Notes under the pieces: model-generated
The model's database searches: none
What the model was told of the DNA's origin: nothing
The model's input: only the letters and a program-made list of their open reading frames with translations
Program-made: the position numbers and the translations under genes
Origin: Cryphonectria parasitica EP155
Lineage: Eukaryota; Ascomycota; Sordariomycetes; Diaporthales; Cryphonectriaceae
Assembly: GCF_011745365.1 (NCBI RefSeq)
Contig: NW_024468911.1
Location: forward strand, 3,590,759 to 3,654,758
DNA length: 64,000 nucleotides
Direction: 5' to 3'
In this document: piece by piece, positions 12,966 through 26,739 of the stretch
Layout of the letters: each line of letters starts with the position of its first letter
How positions within the stretch are numbered: the first letter of the stretch is position 1

Positions 12966-13416
12966 GACGCATAGTCTGTCTGACTGGCTTCTTTACTGGA
13001 TTTTGTAACCCAACATTTGGCGTTAAAGGCAAGATGGGAGACAACACGGAAGTCCTGAATATACCCCTGTATTACTAGCAATTGAGGTTACGGAAAAAGC
13101 AGCTTGGGAAGCCTTGTAATTGTCATGACATCTCTGGTCACTGAATATGCGAGACTGAAAAAGATTGGTGTGTTTTTTTGGGTGAATGAATTACAATATA
13201 TGATCCATGTGATGTTAGAGGAAAGCCATGGCACCCACCTACCACCCACGCTAAACAGGAAGAGGCCCCATGCTCACCCCACGCCTTTGCTGTGGGTGAC
13301 CCCGCAACGCGTCTCCAACTTAGAACGACGGACGCGCCTTGCGTTCAATGAAAATACCCCATCGCAGACTGAAATAGATCTCGCACATCAACTCTCCTCC
13401 CACGAATAAAAAGAAA
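12966..13416. other. EAF7-ASK1 intergenic region
   Basis: These 451 bp between two tandem plus-strand genes hold the EAF7 3' end and the ASK1 promoter. I see no gene, RNA or repeat. Confidence 0.5.
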
Positions 13417-14904
13417 ATGTCTCGGCCAGGCTCTTCAATGTCAAGACAGCTGACGCTTACCGAGGAGCTTGAGAGGCTCGAGCAGTCCATCACCCTCACG
13501 CTGCAAGGTAAGAGCCAGAACTGATGTCACGGTGTCCTAGGCTGATTGTCGGCGCAGAAATCGATTCCAACTTTAGCCGAGCGCACCGTATCGTCACAAC
13601 GAGCATCCTGCCGCTAGTTGAGCAATATGGAGAGCACTCTAAGGCTGTGTGGGAAGCCTCCAAGGTATGCGTGCTCAAGACGTCGTCTGACCTCTTTTTT
13701 GGTTCGAGGGCTGACAATGTCTCAGTTCTGGAAGCAATTCTTCGAGGCATCAGCGAATGTGTCACTGTCAGGATACGAGGAGCTAGCGGCGGACGGGGAG
13801 GATACGACTGCGAACGAAGAAGAAACGACCGAGCATGATGAGACCACCGAAGATTACACGCCCCGTCGCGAGGCAGACGATCACTCCATCACCGCCGACG
13901 AGACGGCTTCCTACCACGAACAGGACGAGTCCCTTTTGGACGACGGAACCGGCGATCTTGCTGGCAGCACGCCGCGCGCAGCTCCACCCAAGAAATCTCG
14001 ACCACACTTCGCCAAGTTGGGCTCGCCCTACGAACAGCTGAAGAGGGAGCTGAAGGGCGACGGCGACGGCGGCGGCGACCAGGCATCTGGAGGAGACGAC
14101 TCGGACTCTGACATCGTGCCTCACCAACACACCACCCGGCTGCCAGACATGTCGATGACGCCTCGATCGTCGCTGGGCGGGGCGGACCTTACCGAGGACG
14201 ACGTCTTCTCAACAGCGCGCAAGAACAAGGATCCTCTCCTCCACCGACTCCTGGATAAGAACTACCGCATCCAGGCGACGCCGCACAAGCCCACTGGCGT
14301 TTCCCCAATCAAGTGGAAGGTCACGGAGAAGCCGCAGGACAAGGGCAAGCTACCCGCCTGGCAGGAGGACTCGCCCATGTCTTCGCCCGAAATGGCCATC
14401 CCGACACTCCGCAGCGCGGCGTTCATGTCGCCTGTCAAGTTCCCTGCTGGCGGTCGGCCTGCTGGACGTGTTCCTGCTTCGAGCGGCCCGCGCACGCCTG
14501 GGGTGAGCGTGCAGACGCCTGCGACGGCGAGGAAGACCAAGGATGTATACGCGGACAAGAGCCAGGAGCGGGGTAGGCAGAGAGATGAGGTTTCTTGGGA
14601 CAGCGATGAGGACGATGTGTATGGTGGTATGAGCCCACCTAAGACAATCCAGTTTGCCCTGCCGCCTTCGAAGCTTCTGCAGACTCCTGGTGAGCCCCCC
14701 TCCCTCCCAACACCACTCACAAACAGTCTTTGCTCTCTTCTTGGCGATTGTTATGCTGACTTCTCTCACAACACAGCACGGGAGGCGAGCAAGCGAATCG
14801 TCGACGACATCCTTCTCACGGCTGGTATGGAACCGGAGGAGTCCTCCGAGTATAGTCCCACTATTGTGAAGATGAACGCCAATATTTCGGATGACACATT
14901 TTAG
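13417..14904 (+). CDS. ask1: DASH/Dam1 complex subunit Ask1
   Basis: Ask1 is a subunit of the outer-kinetochore DASH complex, which couples chromosomes to spindle microtubules. Four exons (13417-13507, 13558-13664, 13726-14689, 14777-14904) give 429 residues. The conserved N-terminal Ask1 domain (about residues 12-78) reads ELERLEQSITLTLQ, EIDSNFSRAHRIVTTSILP, VEQYGEHSKAVWEASKFWKQ and FFEASANVSLSGYEE, all intact. The rest is acidic and disordered with many Ser/Thr-Pro sites, as expected of a Cdk target. The C-terminal motif TPAREASKRIVDDILLTAG is restored only when the last 87-nt intron is removed. That intron has no stop in frame, so a read-through form of 458 residues is possible. The short first exons are missed by simple ORF calling. 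Confidence 0.93.
14690..14776 (+). other. in-frame 87-nt intron in ASK1
   Basis: The donor is GTGAGC and the acceptor ACACAG; the length is 29 codons without a stop. Splicing joins CTCCTG to CACGGG and restores the conserved TPAREAS motif. Retention would insert 29 residues just before that motif. Confidence 0.8.
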
Positions 14905-17015
14905 ATGATGTTGTCTAGCCTTTGAACAATATTATCATTATGGCTTGTCCTCTTGCGCAACATATACATCTCTCGGGAATAGAACTGTCAACAGCCCTGG
15001 ACCCGCGTATCTATTGTTGTATTCTCTCACTCTATTCATGCGCACAGATGTTGTTGGACGTCCGAGACAAGACCACGAAGACTACGGCAACAAGATTCCC
15101 AGGGAACACATTGCTTCGTGCAGCTGGGTTGCATGTAGATACTGAGGCAAACCGGCAAGCTCGGGGCCGAGATCGTAAAAGTACCGGGCCAACTATTGCC
15201 ACACTGGAGGAGGGTTATTTGATTCATCAGCATTCGAAGGCGGTCGGTGACGTGGACTAAGAGTGTAACATGCATCCCTTGGGCAGCGAAAGAGGATGAG
15301 CGGTCTGTTTTCCTGGGCCTTGCCTGCCTGCTTACTCCCCCTCCCCCAAAGAAAGTCGGGGATCAGAGCCCTCCGGAGGAAGGTGAGACACATGGTGCAT
15401 GTCAAGCCATCCCTAAAAGAGGCAGGGCAGAACGTTCACCGGGAAACACATCGAGAATGTGATCGAGGTCATCTGAACAATATCAAGTGACCTCTTGGGG
15501 CAGTATTCTCAAGAAACAGAGGCAAGCCCTCCCATCTTCAACAAGACTTTCTGCGACCATAATCCTGAGCCACTTATAGTTGGCTCTATTGCTTCTGTCG
15601 CTCTTGTATTGACGATATAATGATGTCGTTGAGATGTGCCTTACATAAGCTCTTATTCGTATTCGTGCCCGGGATCTCAACCAATCAATGTGCGTTTGTG
15701 GTGGAGAGGGGAGGTTCCCAGATCCTCGGGCCGTTCACCGAAAAATTTCGATAACGGGACTACTGCTGCATGCGCATAGTAAGCGTGAGAAGCAATCCAC
15801 ACGTCAGACCAGCATCGAGCCATCGACGGCCTCATTCCATTGTTTTTTATATGACGAAAATGCAGTGGGAAGTGTACCAGATAGTTTACTCGTCATCCAT
15901 TATGTGTCGTGTACTGTGCGCTGCAGATGACTTGCTGTGCTGAAAAACAGGCCGAAGACCGTTTGGACAAATCAAAATTCGCCTGAGACATCGAAGACCC
16001 GGACCCCTTTCCGGGTCAGGGGAAACAGCCAATGGACGGCGCGCATTGACGATCTTTTGGGCGGTACTGTAAGTATTTGCATTTGGCGATCTTGGCAAAG
16101 AGCGCACTACTGTGGTTGACAAACATGTCATCCCCGTTCCTGTATATGTTCATTTGCGTCCAAAGGAGGCGCAGCGGGTGGTGGCACTTTGGAAGGTCGA
16201 GGCGACTTCGTGCCGTGGTCTGATTCGGATGCTGGACTATCCGTCCCGGCCTCGCATATCAATTGTGCAGTCTTATAGTGATTGTCTCATTATCATTGGT
16301 CAATTGGCCATAGCTCCTTGCTCCCCTCTGCAGCAACGTCCAATGTTAACAGATGGGTGTGTCTCAAGGTCGTTATGGATAATTGTTGAGTTTGCAATTG
16401 GATTATCAATACATCTACTGGTACAAATTCAGGACCCCTAGTAAGAGAGATAAATTTATTTTATCATTGATAGGAGAAAAAAAGAACAAAAAGAAAAGGC
16501 ACGACTCAGGGCCTCTCTGCTGGGCCGTCCTTGCTCCGAACAAGATCCGCTCAAACAGCAGCCTGCACGCACGACAGCCAACCTGCCCCAGGCTCGGACC
16601 CCCTGTGTTTTCCTCCTATGCTAATTGGCAATCTCTATCAGACCCTGCATCCGCACATCCCAGAAGCAGCTAAAAGCTCAGTCATTCTTGGACCTTTTTC
16701 CCACCACTCCACTACCTCCGAGACTTCACCTTCCCCCCCTCCCCCAAGCGAATCCACCTCGTCTCGCATCTTCGAGATTCGCTTCCGCCCGTCCCAGCGG
16801 CTTTCTTCAGGACAGACACGGCGGTCTTGCCCACCAACATAATTGCGATTGTGAGTATTATTCTTTCTCCTTGCCAGAGTGACCCTTCGCGACTTGTTTA
16901 TCAAGAGGCTGTTGGTCATCGTTTCAAGGAAAACAAAAACGCGAATCCAATCTAATTCTCGGATTCAGAACAGACATCTCCTATCGCGATCACACGACCA
17001 TTGGCGTACCCTGCA
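14905..17015. other. long intergenic region upstream of ERG5
   Basis: About 2.1 kb without a supportable gene. The last 450 bp are rich in C/T tracts, as is common in fungal promoters and leaders. GTGAGTATT near 16851 could be the donor of a leader intron ending at a CAG near 16970, but this is not provable from sequence. Inverted CCAAT boxes (ATTGG) occur near 16296, 16304 and 16622. Confidence 0.45.
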
Positions 17016-18974
17016 ATGGACAATACCACCATCTTCACCTCGCCATTGGCGAATGTGAACTATGGCGCTATCAATATACCTCCTCAGATCGAGCTCGTTG
17101 TTGATGCCATCTCCCGCGTCACATTCTGGGGCGCCTTCTGGACCGTCCTGGCAATTGCCGTGGTCTACGACCAGCGTATGTCCGCAGCTCCAAACCCCCC
17201 AGAACCACGAAAGGAGGCCGCGTGCTGACGAAGAATTCACCTTTATAAGTGAGCTATATCAGAAACAAGGGCACGATCGTCGGACCTGCGATGAAGATAC
17301 CGTTCATGGGACCGTTCCTCGAATCTGTGAACCCCAAGTTCGAAGAATATCAGGCAAAATGGGCCAGTGGAGAGCTCAGCTGTGTCTCCGTCTTCCACAA
17401 GTATGTGATCCCTTTCGAGAGAAGAAGAAGGAAAAAGAAAGAAAAAACACAATATCCCTTTTTTTTTTTTTTTTTTTTTTCCTCGCCAGTATAGCAGATG
17501 CTAATTTCTTGTTGTCTTAGGTTTGTTGTCATCGCCTCGACCCGCGACATGGCGCGCAAGGTCCTTAACTCGCCGGCATTCGTCAAACCCTGCGTCGTCG
17601 ATGTCGCTTCGAAGCTCCTGGGTGAGGACAACTGGGTGTTCCTGGACGGCAAGGCTCACGTCGACTTCCGCAAGGGTCTGAACGGTCTCTTCGCGCGCTC
17701 GATCCTGGACAACTACCTGCCCGGCCAGGAAGAAGTGTACAACCGATACTTCAAGAAGTGGCTCCAAATGACCAAGGACGCCGAGGGCAAGCCCTTGCCG
17801 TTCATGCACCAGTTCCGTGAGATTGTCACCGCTGTGTCTCTGCGGACTTTCTGTGGATACTACATCTCGGACGAGGCCGTCAAGAAGATCGCCGACGACT
17901 ACTACATGATCACGGAGGCTCTGGAGTTGGTCAACTTCCCTATCATCCTCCCATACACCAAGACCTGGTACGGCAAGAAGGCTGCGGATATGGTCCTGGC
18001 GGAGTTTGCCAAGGCCGCCGCCAAGAGCAAGGTCCGCATGGCAGCCGGAGGCGAAGTTCTGTGCATCATGGATGGTTGGACCAAGGCCATGCTCGACTCG
18101 GAACGATGGCGAGAGGCCGAGGCCAAGGGCGAGAACATGGAGGGCAAGACGAAGCCAACGCCTCTGATCCGCATGTTCAACGACTACGAAATCGGGCAGA
18201 CCATTTTCACGTTCTTGTTCGCGTCTCAGGACGCCACCAGCAGCGCCGCCACCTGGCTGTTCCAGATTATGGCTCAGCGGCCCGAGATTCTCGACCGGAT
18301 CAGGGAGGAGAACTACAAGGTTCGCAACGGCGATATTTGGGCGCCGGTCAACATGGATCAGCTCGAGTCGCTCAAGTACACACGTGCGGTGGTCAAGGAG
18401 CTCCTCAGATATCGTCCCCCTGTCATCATGATCCCGTATGAGGCCAAGAAGGATTTCCCCGTCTCAGACACTTATACCGTTCGCAAGGGTGAGTCCTTCT
18501 TTTTTCCCCCTTCTTCCTTCTCTCCCTCCCCCAAGCAGGTGCCATCGCGTTACTTCACATAGATACTGACAGTCAGCTGTGCAGGCTCCATGATCATCCC
18601 CTCTGTCTACCCATCGTTGAGAGATCCCGAAATCTACGAGAACCCAGATGAGTTCAACCCTGAGCGGTTCTACACCGGTGATGCCGAGGAGAAGGGCGCA
18701 AAGAACTGGCTGGTCTTCGGTACAGGCCCTCACTACTGCATTGGGCAGCACTACGCCATGCTCAACCTCGCCCTGATGGTCGGCAAGGGCTCGCTACTGC
18801 TGGACTGGAAGCACCACGCCACACCCCTCTCCGAGGAGATCAAGGTGTTTGCTACAATCTTCCCCAAGGTACGACATGCATCATTTGGAATATCAAAGTG
18901 ATTGGATTCTGAAAAACTAACACTTTTTGAAACAGGATGACTGCCCCTTGACCTTTGAGAAGAGAAAGTGGTAA
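17016..18974 (+). CDS. erg5: sterol C-22 desaturase, cytochrome P450 CYP61 (ERG5)
   Basis: This enzyme puts the C22-C23 double bond into the side chain of ergosterol precursors, in the endoplasmic reticulum. Five exons (17016-17175, 17250-17400, 17521-18488, 18585-18868, 18936-18974) give 533 residues, the usual CYP61 size. Visible features are an N-terminal membrane segment ([15 protein letters not shown]), the CYP61 signature [34 protein letters not shown], an I-helix [13 protein letters not shown], the K-helix ExxR (KELLRYRPP) and the heme loop [10 protein letters not shown] with Cys478. All key residues are present. The second intron carries a run of about twenty T residues before its acceptor. 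The first ATG giving the membrane anchor was chosen; an in-frame TTG lies 15 nt upstream. The next gene downstream is in tandem. Confidence 0.97.
17461..17480 (+). repeat. T20 tract in ERG5 intron 2
   Basis: A run of about twenty T residues acts as an exaggerated polypyrimidine tract, 40 nt before the TTAG acceptor of the intron. Confidence 0.85.
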
Positions 18975-19639
18975 AAACTCGGCTGATGAGCGCCGCCAGG
19001 AGGCCTGCCAGAGCCTGGCGCATTGCCCAGTCTTTTGGGCGTGAAGTGACAGGATAGACAAGCCTGAAGCCGCAGAAGCAGCATCAGCATAGTAGATGTG
19101 CTAAGCACAATTTTTAATACCTAATTTGTATATAGTTCTGCTATTGGACTGGACCAATTGAGAAGCAGGCGTGGAGGGCGCTGAGGGAGTGCTTCTAGAG
19201 GATGATAGCCTCACGCCAACTGCTTAAGAGGGATGCACGATGATAGAATCGAGAGAGAGAGAATGGAAGGCGATGAAAAAGTGCAAGACTAGTCTACACA
19301 TTGATGCTCCCATAAGAAGCTGGATACTGAATGTATACGTGCAGCTTCTTTCAAACGATTGATAGTACGTCGTCAGGAAGCTTACTATTTAAACTTTCTG
19401 GTTGGATCTTGGTGCTAGGCTGCGTGTGTCAGGGGATGGATGCGTGAGTGTGACATCAGCGGGCCGAGCGGCTTGAACCCTCTTCCAATCCTCCACCAAG
19501 GGTCCGCCAAACTTTCTATCACACATCCTCGTTCCGCAACCGGCATTGCACTTTTTGTATTTCCCCACCCCTCCTTCTTTCATCCTTTCTCCTTTTGAGC
19601 CTTGTCCGTCGCGTCAAGTCACCTAACGGCGATTCGACA
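18975..19639. other. ERG5-rhodanese intergenic region
   Basis: These 665 bp hold the ERG5 3' end and the promoter of the next tandem gene. A C/T-rich stretch near 19555-19600 precedes the rhodanese start. No RNA or repeat is seen. Confidence 0.5.
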
Positions 19640-20495
19640 ATGTCCTCCAGGCAAACACTACGGCCAGCTCTCAGCGGGCTGCGACAGGCTGCCTGCGCGG
19701 CCAGGTTAGCGAGGCCGTACAGTGTCGCTGCTGCGGCGACGCGACCTCTCAGACAAACGGTGCCGGCATTGCGACTGGGGGCGGCGAGGGCGGCGATAGC
19801 AACAAGAAGAGCAGGAGGACCATCACCAGCTGGCCCAAGGAGGTATTCGCAGCAGACGGAGAACAAGATATGGAATTTTGAAGACGTGCGTTTACTACTT
19901 GCCAGACAAGCGGGGTCCTTGAGGGGCCCGCCTACCCTTCACAAAACAAGTCACAAGGTTTTTGTCACAGCGATAGCAAAGACGGAAGGGAAGGGCAGGG
20001 TTGGGAGGAAGAGCTCCATTTGCTAATTGGTGGCCATTTTTTTTTTTTCTGTGCAGATCCAAAAGCTCACAAAAGATGCCCAGAGGAACATCGTGATAGT
20101 CGGTACGTGTAATTGGTCTTAACCTTTGCACTCAAAGAAGAAAGAGAAAGAGAGAGACAGAGGATATAGATGAGCTAACATCTCCTTCCTTCCCTTCCCC
20201 TCTCACAGACGTCCGCGAGCCTGGCGAGCTCAAATCCACCGGCCACATCCCCCACGCCATCAACATCCCCGTGACCTCCGCCCCCGACAGCTTCCACATC
20301 ACCGACGAGGAGTTTGAGGACCGGTTCGGGTATTCTCGTCCCGCCAAGGAAGATGAGGTCGTGTTCTACTGCAAGGCTGGCGTGCGGAGCCGGGCTGCCG
20401 CGGGGCTGGCGAGGGAGGCTGGGTGGACCAGCGTTGGGGAGTATCCGGGAAGCTGGGTCGACTGGGCTGGAAAGGGCGGAGAGGTGGAGAGGTGA
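19640..20495 (+). CDS. mitochondrial-type single-domain rhodanese (thiosulfate sulfurtransferase)
   Basis: Three exons (19640-19885, 20057-20102, 20209-20495) give 192 residues. The first 75 or so are Arg/Ala-rich without acidic residues (RQTLRPALSG, ARLARPYSVAAAATRPL), a typical mitochondrial presequence. A single rhodanese domain follows: VDVREPGELKSTGHIPHAINIP, then the active-site loop YCKAGVRSRAAA with the catalytic Cys, and GEYPGSWVDWAGKGG at the end. Such proteins move sulfane sulfur from a donor such as thiosulfate or a glutathione persulfide to an acceptor; the yeast relative is Rdl1. The exact substrate cannot be told from sequence. The ATG at 19640 is the first in the open frame. 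Confidence 0.9.
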
Positions 20496-20848
20496 TGGAT
20501 TGAACAATAAGAGGCCCGTGGGAACAAGAGAGACAAAAGTCGTGAGTCAAAGGGCAAGACAAAAGAAGAAGGGCCATGACGAGGCACTCAAGGCGTCGTC
20601 ATTTTATGCATGGTAGTCTGCTCTGTGAATGCTGTAAAAGACCTAACAGATATTGCAATTGAAAGAAGATGTCCCATTTATGGTTCCCAAATAAAAGAAG
20701 GACAGCCCATCTGGAGGTTGCCCACCTAGTATACATGCGCGGATTGACACCATGACGCCCATGAATTCCGTCCCTGAAGGGCGACGATCAATCACCCAGT
20801 CCCCCCCCCCCCCCCCGCCCCTCAGCATTCGCGAAAGTCACAAACATT
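20496..20848. other. convergent 3' region, rhodanese / Yip1-family gene
   Basis: This region separates two genes that face each other. It carries a C16 homopolymer at 20801-20816 close to the end of the Yip1-family gene and nothing else recognisable. Confidence 0.6.
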
Positions 20849-21923
20849 TTAGAACAGCTGCGGCGCATCCTGAGCCGGTGGCGTGTCACTACCTCCTCCA
20901 GCCCCCGGCCCACTGTCTGGCTGGTCGTCCTTGATCAGGCTCCCGTGCGCAAAGAACAGCATCTTGATGGCGATGGACAGGGCGAGGTGCAGCACGAGCA
21001 CCAGGATCAGCAGCACCTTGCTCGTCTGCTTGTCGGTGGCACTCAGCACGGGGTACAGGTTGCGGAGCAGCATGGCCACGGACATGCCGAAGCCGACGCC
21101 CACGAACACCCAGTTGAGGATGCTGATCTGGCTCCAGCTGATGAGGGCGACGGGGACCCAGATCAGGTTCGAGTAGCCGTACAGGGCCCAGCACTCGAGG
21201 AGGTTGGCCGACTCGGAGCCGAAGTAGCGGAGGGCGACGTAGAGTGCCATGGGCACGAAGAGGGTGTAGCCATAAATGAGACCTCCCGCGCCTGTACAGA
21301 GAGGGGTTGGTGATTGATGTTGTCAGCTTCATGCTTTTGAACAACTACCACAGACTGGGGTGGGGTTTGTAAGATATTGGGGGAGGGGAAGGGGGGTTCA
21401 TACCGGTCAGGAGTTTGAAATCATAGACGAATGGCTCCTGTCCTGTCGTCGCGAGGTACTTGCTTATGGTACCGCCGAGGAACAGGATAAACACCACCGT
21501 CGTGGCGATCCAGAACGGTCCATACAGGTCCGGGTTGCCCTCAAGCACGTCGAGAAAGTTGGCCCTGGGAAACAGTGCGGCCCAGCAGCGCTGCAGCACC
21601 GCAGATGTGTCTACATCGAAGAACTGTGCATAGAAACTCATCGACCAGAGGAAGCGCTTCCCTCCTGTGGAGGCGGTCGCTGGCAGCGGGAGTCCTGCGG
21701 ACCCGGGGGCTTTGCGGTTCGACGGCGTGCTCTCGTTGAAGTTGGACTGATGGAATTCGAGGTCGTCTTGGAGGTCGGTGTGGCCAAGGTCGCCCTGTTT
21801 CCAGGCTCTTGTTAGCGAACAAATAGTTCGTAGAGGGCTGGAGTTCAGTTTTATTTGAGGGGGAGCCATTGCTCATACCTCGTCATCCACGTCTACGACC
21901 GCATCGTAGCCCGCTCCTGACAT
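20849..21923 (-). CDS. Yip1-domain family Golgi membrane protein
   Basis: Three exons (21923-21879, 21794-21404, 21291-20849) give 292 residues. The short first exon (MSGAGYDAVVDVDDE) was found by requiring a phase-0 join to GDLGHTDLQDDLEFHQ. The N-terminal 130 residues are soluble. The C-terminal half has about five hydrophobic segments, among them FWIATTVVFILFLGGTISKY, NLIWVPVALI, ILNWVFVGVGFGMSVAML and VLLILVLVLHLALSIAIKMLF, the Yip1 pattern. Members bind Rab GTPases and act in ER-Golgi and Golgi traffic. Size and the conserved FYAQFFDVDTSAVLQRC-type segment place it nearer YIPF1/2 than Yip1 itself, but that is a judgement from memory. The C-terminus is Pro/Gly-rich and disordered. Confidence 0.88.
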
Positions 21924-23895
<1,972 letters not shown>

Positions 23896-24316
23896 CTTGA
23901 CTGCTTCACTTCGTAAGTGGTTTGACGTTGGGTGTGGGTGAGGTAGAGAGGGTTTGGCGGGCGATCGCGGCAAAAGATTGATTTGGAGGCGGGCTGCAGG
24001 GTGGAACCCCTGGCTCTGTAATTTTTCTGGTGGGGTCACGTGAGGTCCTTTGTGCCAACATCGGCTGCAGCGCCAGCTGACATCGGAGATTGGAAGAGTC
24101 AACAGCAACAACAAAGTATTGAAATAGTCCCCGTGAAAAGAAGACGCTGTTGATTATTGTAGGAGCATCGGTATCATCTTTGGGCCTCTACAATAGTTTC
24201 TCTGTCACTGCTGCTTGTTGTTGACGCCCAACGGTGGTCAGCGCCTTCCTGGACAATGAATCCGGGCACTAACAACGCGCTTGCTTCTTGTGCTACGACG
24301 CACTCGGGAGATTCGA
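23896..24316 (-). promoter_or_regulatory. ubiquitin-eL40 promoter and leader
   Basis: These 421 bp lie between the RRN7 stop and the ubiquitin-eL40 start. GAGGGTTTG (sense strand CAAACCCTC) at 23948-23956 lies 53 nt upstream of the start; the same nine bases lie 27 nt upstream of the eIF5A start. AACCCT-type sites are common in fungal ribosomal gene promoters, so this is a candidate site only. Confidence 0.35.
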
Positions 24317-26095
24317 TTATTCTGGGCTATCTTGCTCAGACTGATCGCCTTCGGATATTCCTTTGGCTGCCTTTTCTTCACGTACGCACCACCGGCCTAC
24401 CGACCGTTCTAGGGTGTAGACTGCCTTGACAAGCCTCCCTAATGACAACCCAGACAGTTCTGCTGCCTTCCCGTAGAATGCCCTCGCTGTCTCAGGTAAA
24501 TCATCTACAGAACGATAGATTGCATGAGCATCACCAGCTCTCAACAGCCATCCGCCCGCTGCGGGTGCCACTGATCTAATGTAGCTCTGTGCCGTCTTGA
24601 GCCTCTCATCAATCTCATCCTCTGTCAGGGTGTTTCTCGAGACCTGTCTGCGCCTTTGTGAGAGTGGGAATAATTCTCTCAGCTCCTGTGTTTCTGTGCC
24701 ATGCTTGATTTGCGTTTCCTCGTACCAGTCGAGGTAGTCGTCGATCTTCTTGTCGCTCATACTCCACACGTCCTCGGGCTGCAGTTTGTTGATATCCCGT
24801 CTCTCCAGGCCCTCCGCTTCGCTGTCTCTCATGAGCTCTCGCCACCTGTCCCAGTCCATCTGTAAGGAGGACGGGTCACGGTAGCTGAGTGGTGGCCTCT
24901 CTTTGCCGTCGAAGGGGTAGATGAGCTTGGTCGAGAAGACAACACTTGCTATGAGCAGGACATCCGGATGATCTAGTAGTCTGAATCGTTTCTTTTTCAT
25001 GTTGAAGGTGAAAATGAGGCTCAAAAGCCTGATCATCGCCCGCACGTGGACGTAAACCTCCGCTACAAACTCTTGTCAGTTGAAGTCCCGACACCCAAGC
25101 ACCAGGGACATGCGCCGGACCTACCCGGCAATGCGAGCTCTCTTAGATAATGAAAGAGCAACAAAGGCGTATTCAGCGCCGGAAACACCATGTCGTAGTT
25201 CAAATGATACTCCAGTATCAGCTCCAACACCGCCTGATGCAGCTCCCCTCCCTGGAAAGACGTGTGCTTGACCATCAAAGCTCGGTGGTACGACCCAGGG
25301 AGCCGGTCCGTCATCTCCTTGGGCAGAGCATCAAAAGCCCCCAGAAAGGGCAACTGATCACTCCTCGCCCACTCATAGATCTGCCCTACCCTCACAGGCA
25401 GACTAAGGGACAGACAACCCAGGTAACACAGGGCAAGACAATGAAACAGCCCTGGCATGTTCCAGTCCTGACCCGCCTCACTCGTCCAACTCCTGGCCCT
25501 GCTCGCCGTCGTCCTTGTCGAGACCGTGCTCGCATCGCTCTCGCTTCCCGCCTGGGAGGAGAAGAACTCATCATCCGTACCCGAGTCCATTTCCGTGTCG
25601 GTCTCTTCAGCCGCAGCGGTTCTCTTCAGCCCGGCAAAGCTCCTGATCCGCAGATCCCACAGGTCGCGCACCACCGTCTCCAGCTCAGCAGGGAGCCTGC
25701 GCTCGTGAACCAGCCACCAGACCTGGCGGCGCAGGACGAGCTGTAGACACTCCAGGTAGAGCTCGCGGGCCTCGTTGCCAGCGAGATGACGCGTTGCTTT
25801 CTCCTTCACCTCGCGCTCTTTGCGGCTTATGCGCCCTGTCTGGCCAAAGTTGTCCTCCTCATCGATGTCCACCTCAACGAATCCCTAGAGTCGAAGATCA
25901 GACCATGTTTTTACGAAGAAGGAAAATTATATGAAAAAATCCATCGTAAGTGATGGCCCATGAACGACTTACTTCAATGCGATGACCATTCTCGCAGTAG
26001 CGAAACCCGCTCTCGAGATACCATCTTTTCGCACGGCATTCATCGCAGCGCTCACCTGATGGGAAGCGATGCAAGTTCTCCTTGCGACCTGTCAT
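24317..26095 (-). CDS. rrn7: RNA polymerase I core factor subunit Rrn7 (TFIIB-like, TAF1B family)
   Basis: Rrn7 recruits RNA polymerase I to the rDNA core promoter as part of core factor. Three exons (26095-25973, 25884-25125, 25062-24317) give 542 residues. The N-terminal zinc ribbon (residues 17-38) has Cys17-x2-Cys20 and Cys34-x3-His38 in RCDEC...RYCENGH, followed at once by the B-reader-like EGFVEVDIDEEDNFGQTGR. A TFIIB-type cyclin fold follows, with the conserved CLALCYLGCLSLSLPVRVGQIYEWAR and DHPDVLLIASVVFSTKLIYPFDG. An acidic Ser/Glu-rich insert lies near residues 135-170. The frame is open further upstream, but MTGRKENLHRFPSGERC fits family starts. The gene lies between eIF5A and ubiquitin-eL40 on the same strand. 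Confidence 0.93.
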
Positions 26096-26739
26096 ATTGG
26101 TGGTAGATGCTTGTAGTGAGACATAGGAAGTGATATTTGTGGTCGTGTCAGAAACGTCTGGTGTCTGACTGACTATACAAGTTAAAGGACATATTGTACT
26201 CGGGAGCACCCGCAACCACTCAACACGCCCAAGGTAAGGCCTTTTAGTATTTTTTTTATTTTAGATTTCGGCTGGCTTGCCGGAAAATTAAAAATAATGA
26301 CTCGATCGTTTACAATTTCGATATGATCGTTTCTACATACAGCTCATTGTGGTATAAAGATGCATCTTGGCCAGCCTTCTACGACTGGGACCATCTACTT
26401 TTACATAGGATGCAATTTACCAGCACATGGCGATCATTAACACGAGAATAAAGCTTCATCAGGAGAAACCTAGACGGAATTTGTGTGTCTGCCGACAGCT
26501 GATGGAAATTTTATTTGCCGCGACGAGTCGCATGGCACGCTCAAGCCATTCCAGCGAAGACCATGTGTTCAGATAAGATCATGAAGTCCGTCAACCGTAA
26601 ACTAAATTGCGTGCGGCAGGTCCAAGTAAACTCCCAATGAAATTTCCTTTGACATTGTATGCCATAGACGAGTGTCAAACCGGGTAGACACCATTGGCCA
26701 GAGCATCGCCGCCTCTTCTCCCATGATTCTTTTAAGCAA
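26096..26739. other. intergenic region between eIF5A and RRN7
   Basis: These 644 bp hold the eIF5A 3' end and the RRN7 promoter. The stretch 26240-26340 is AT-rich. No RNA gene or repeat is recognisable. Confidence 0.5.
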
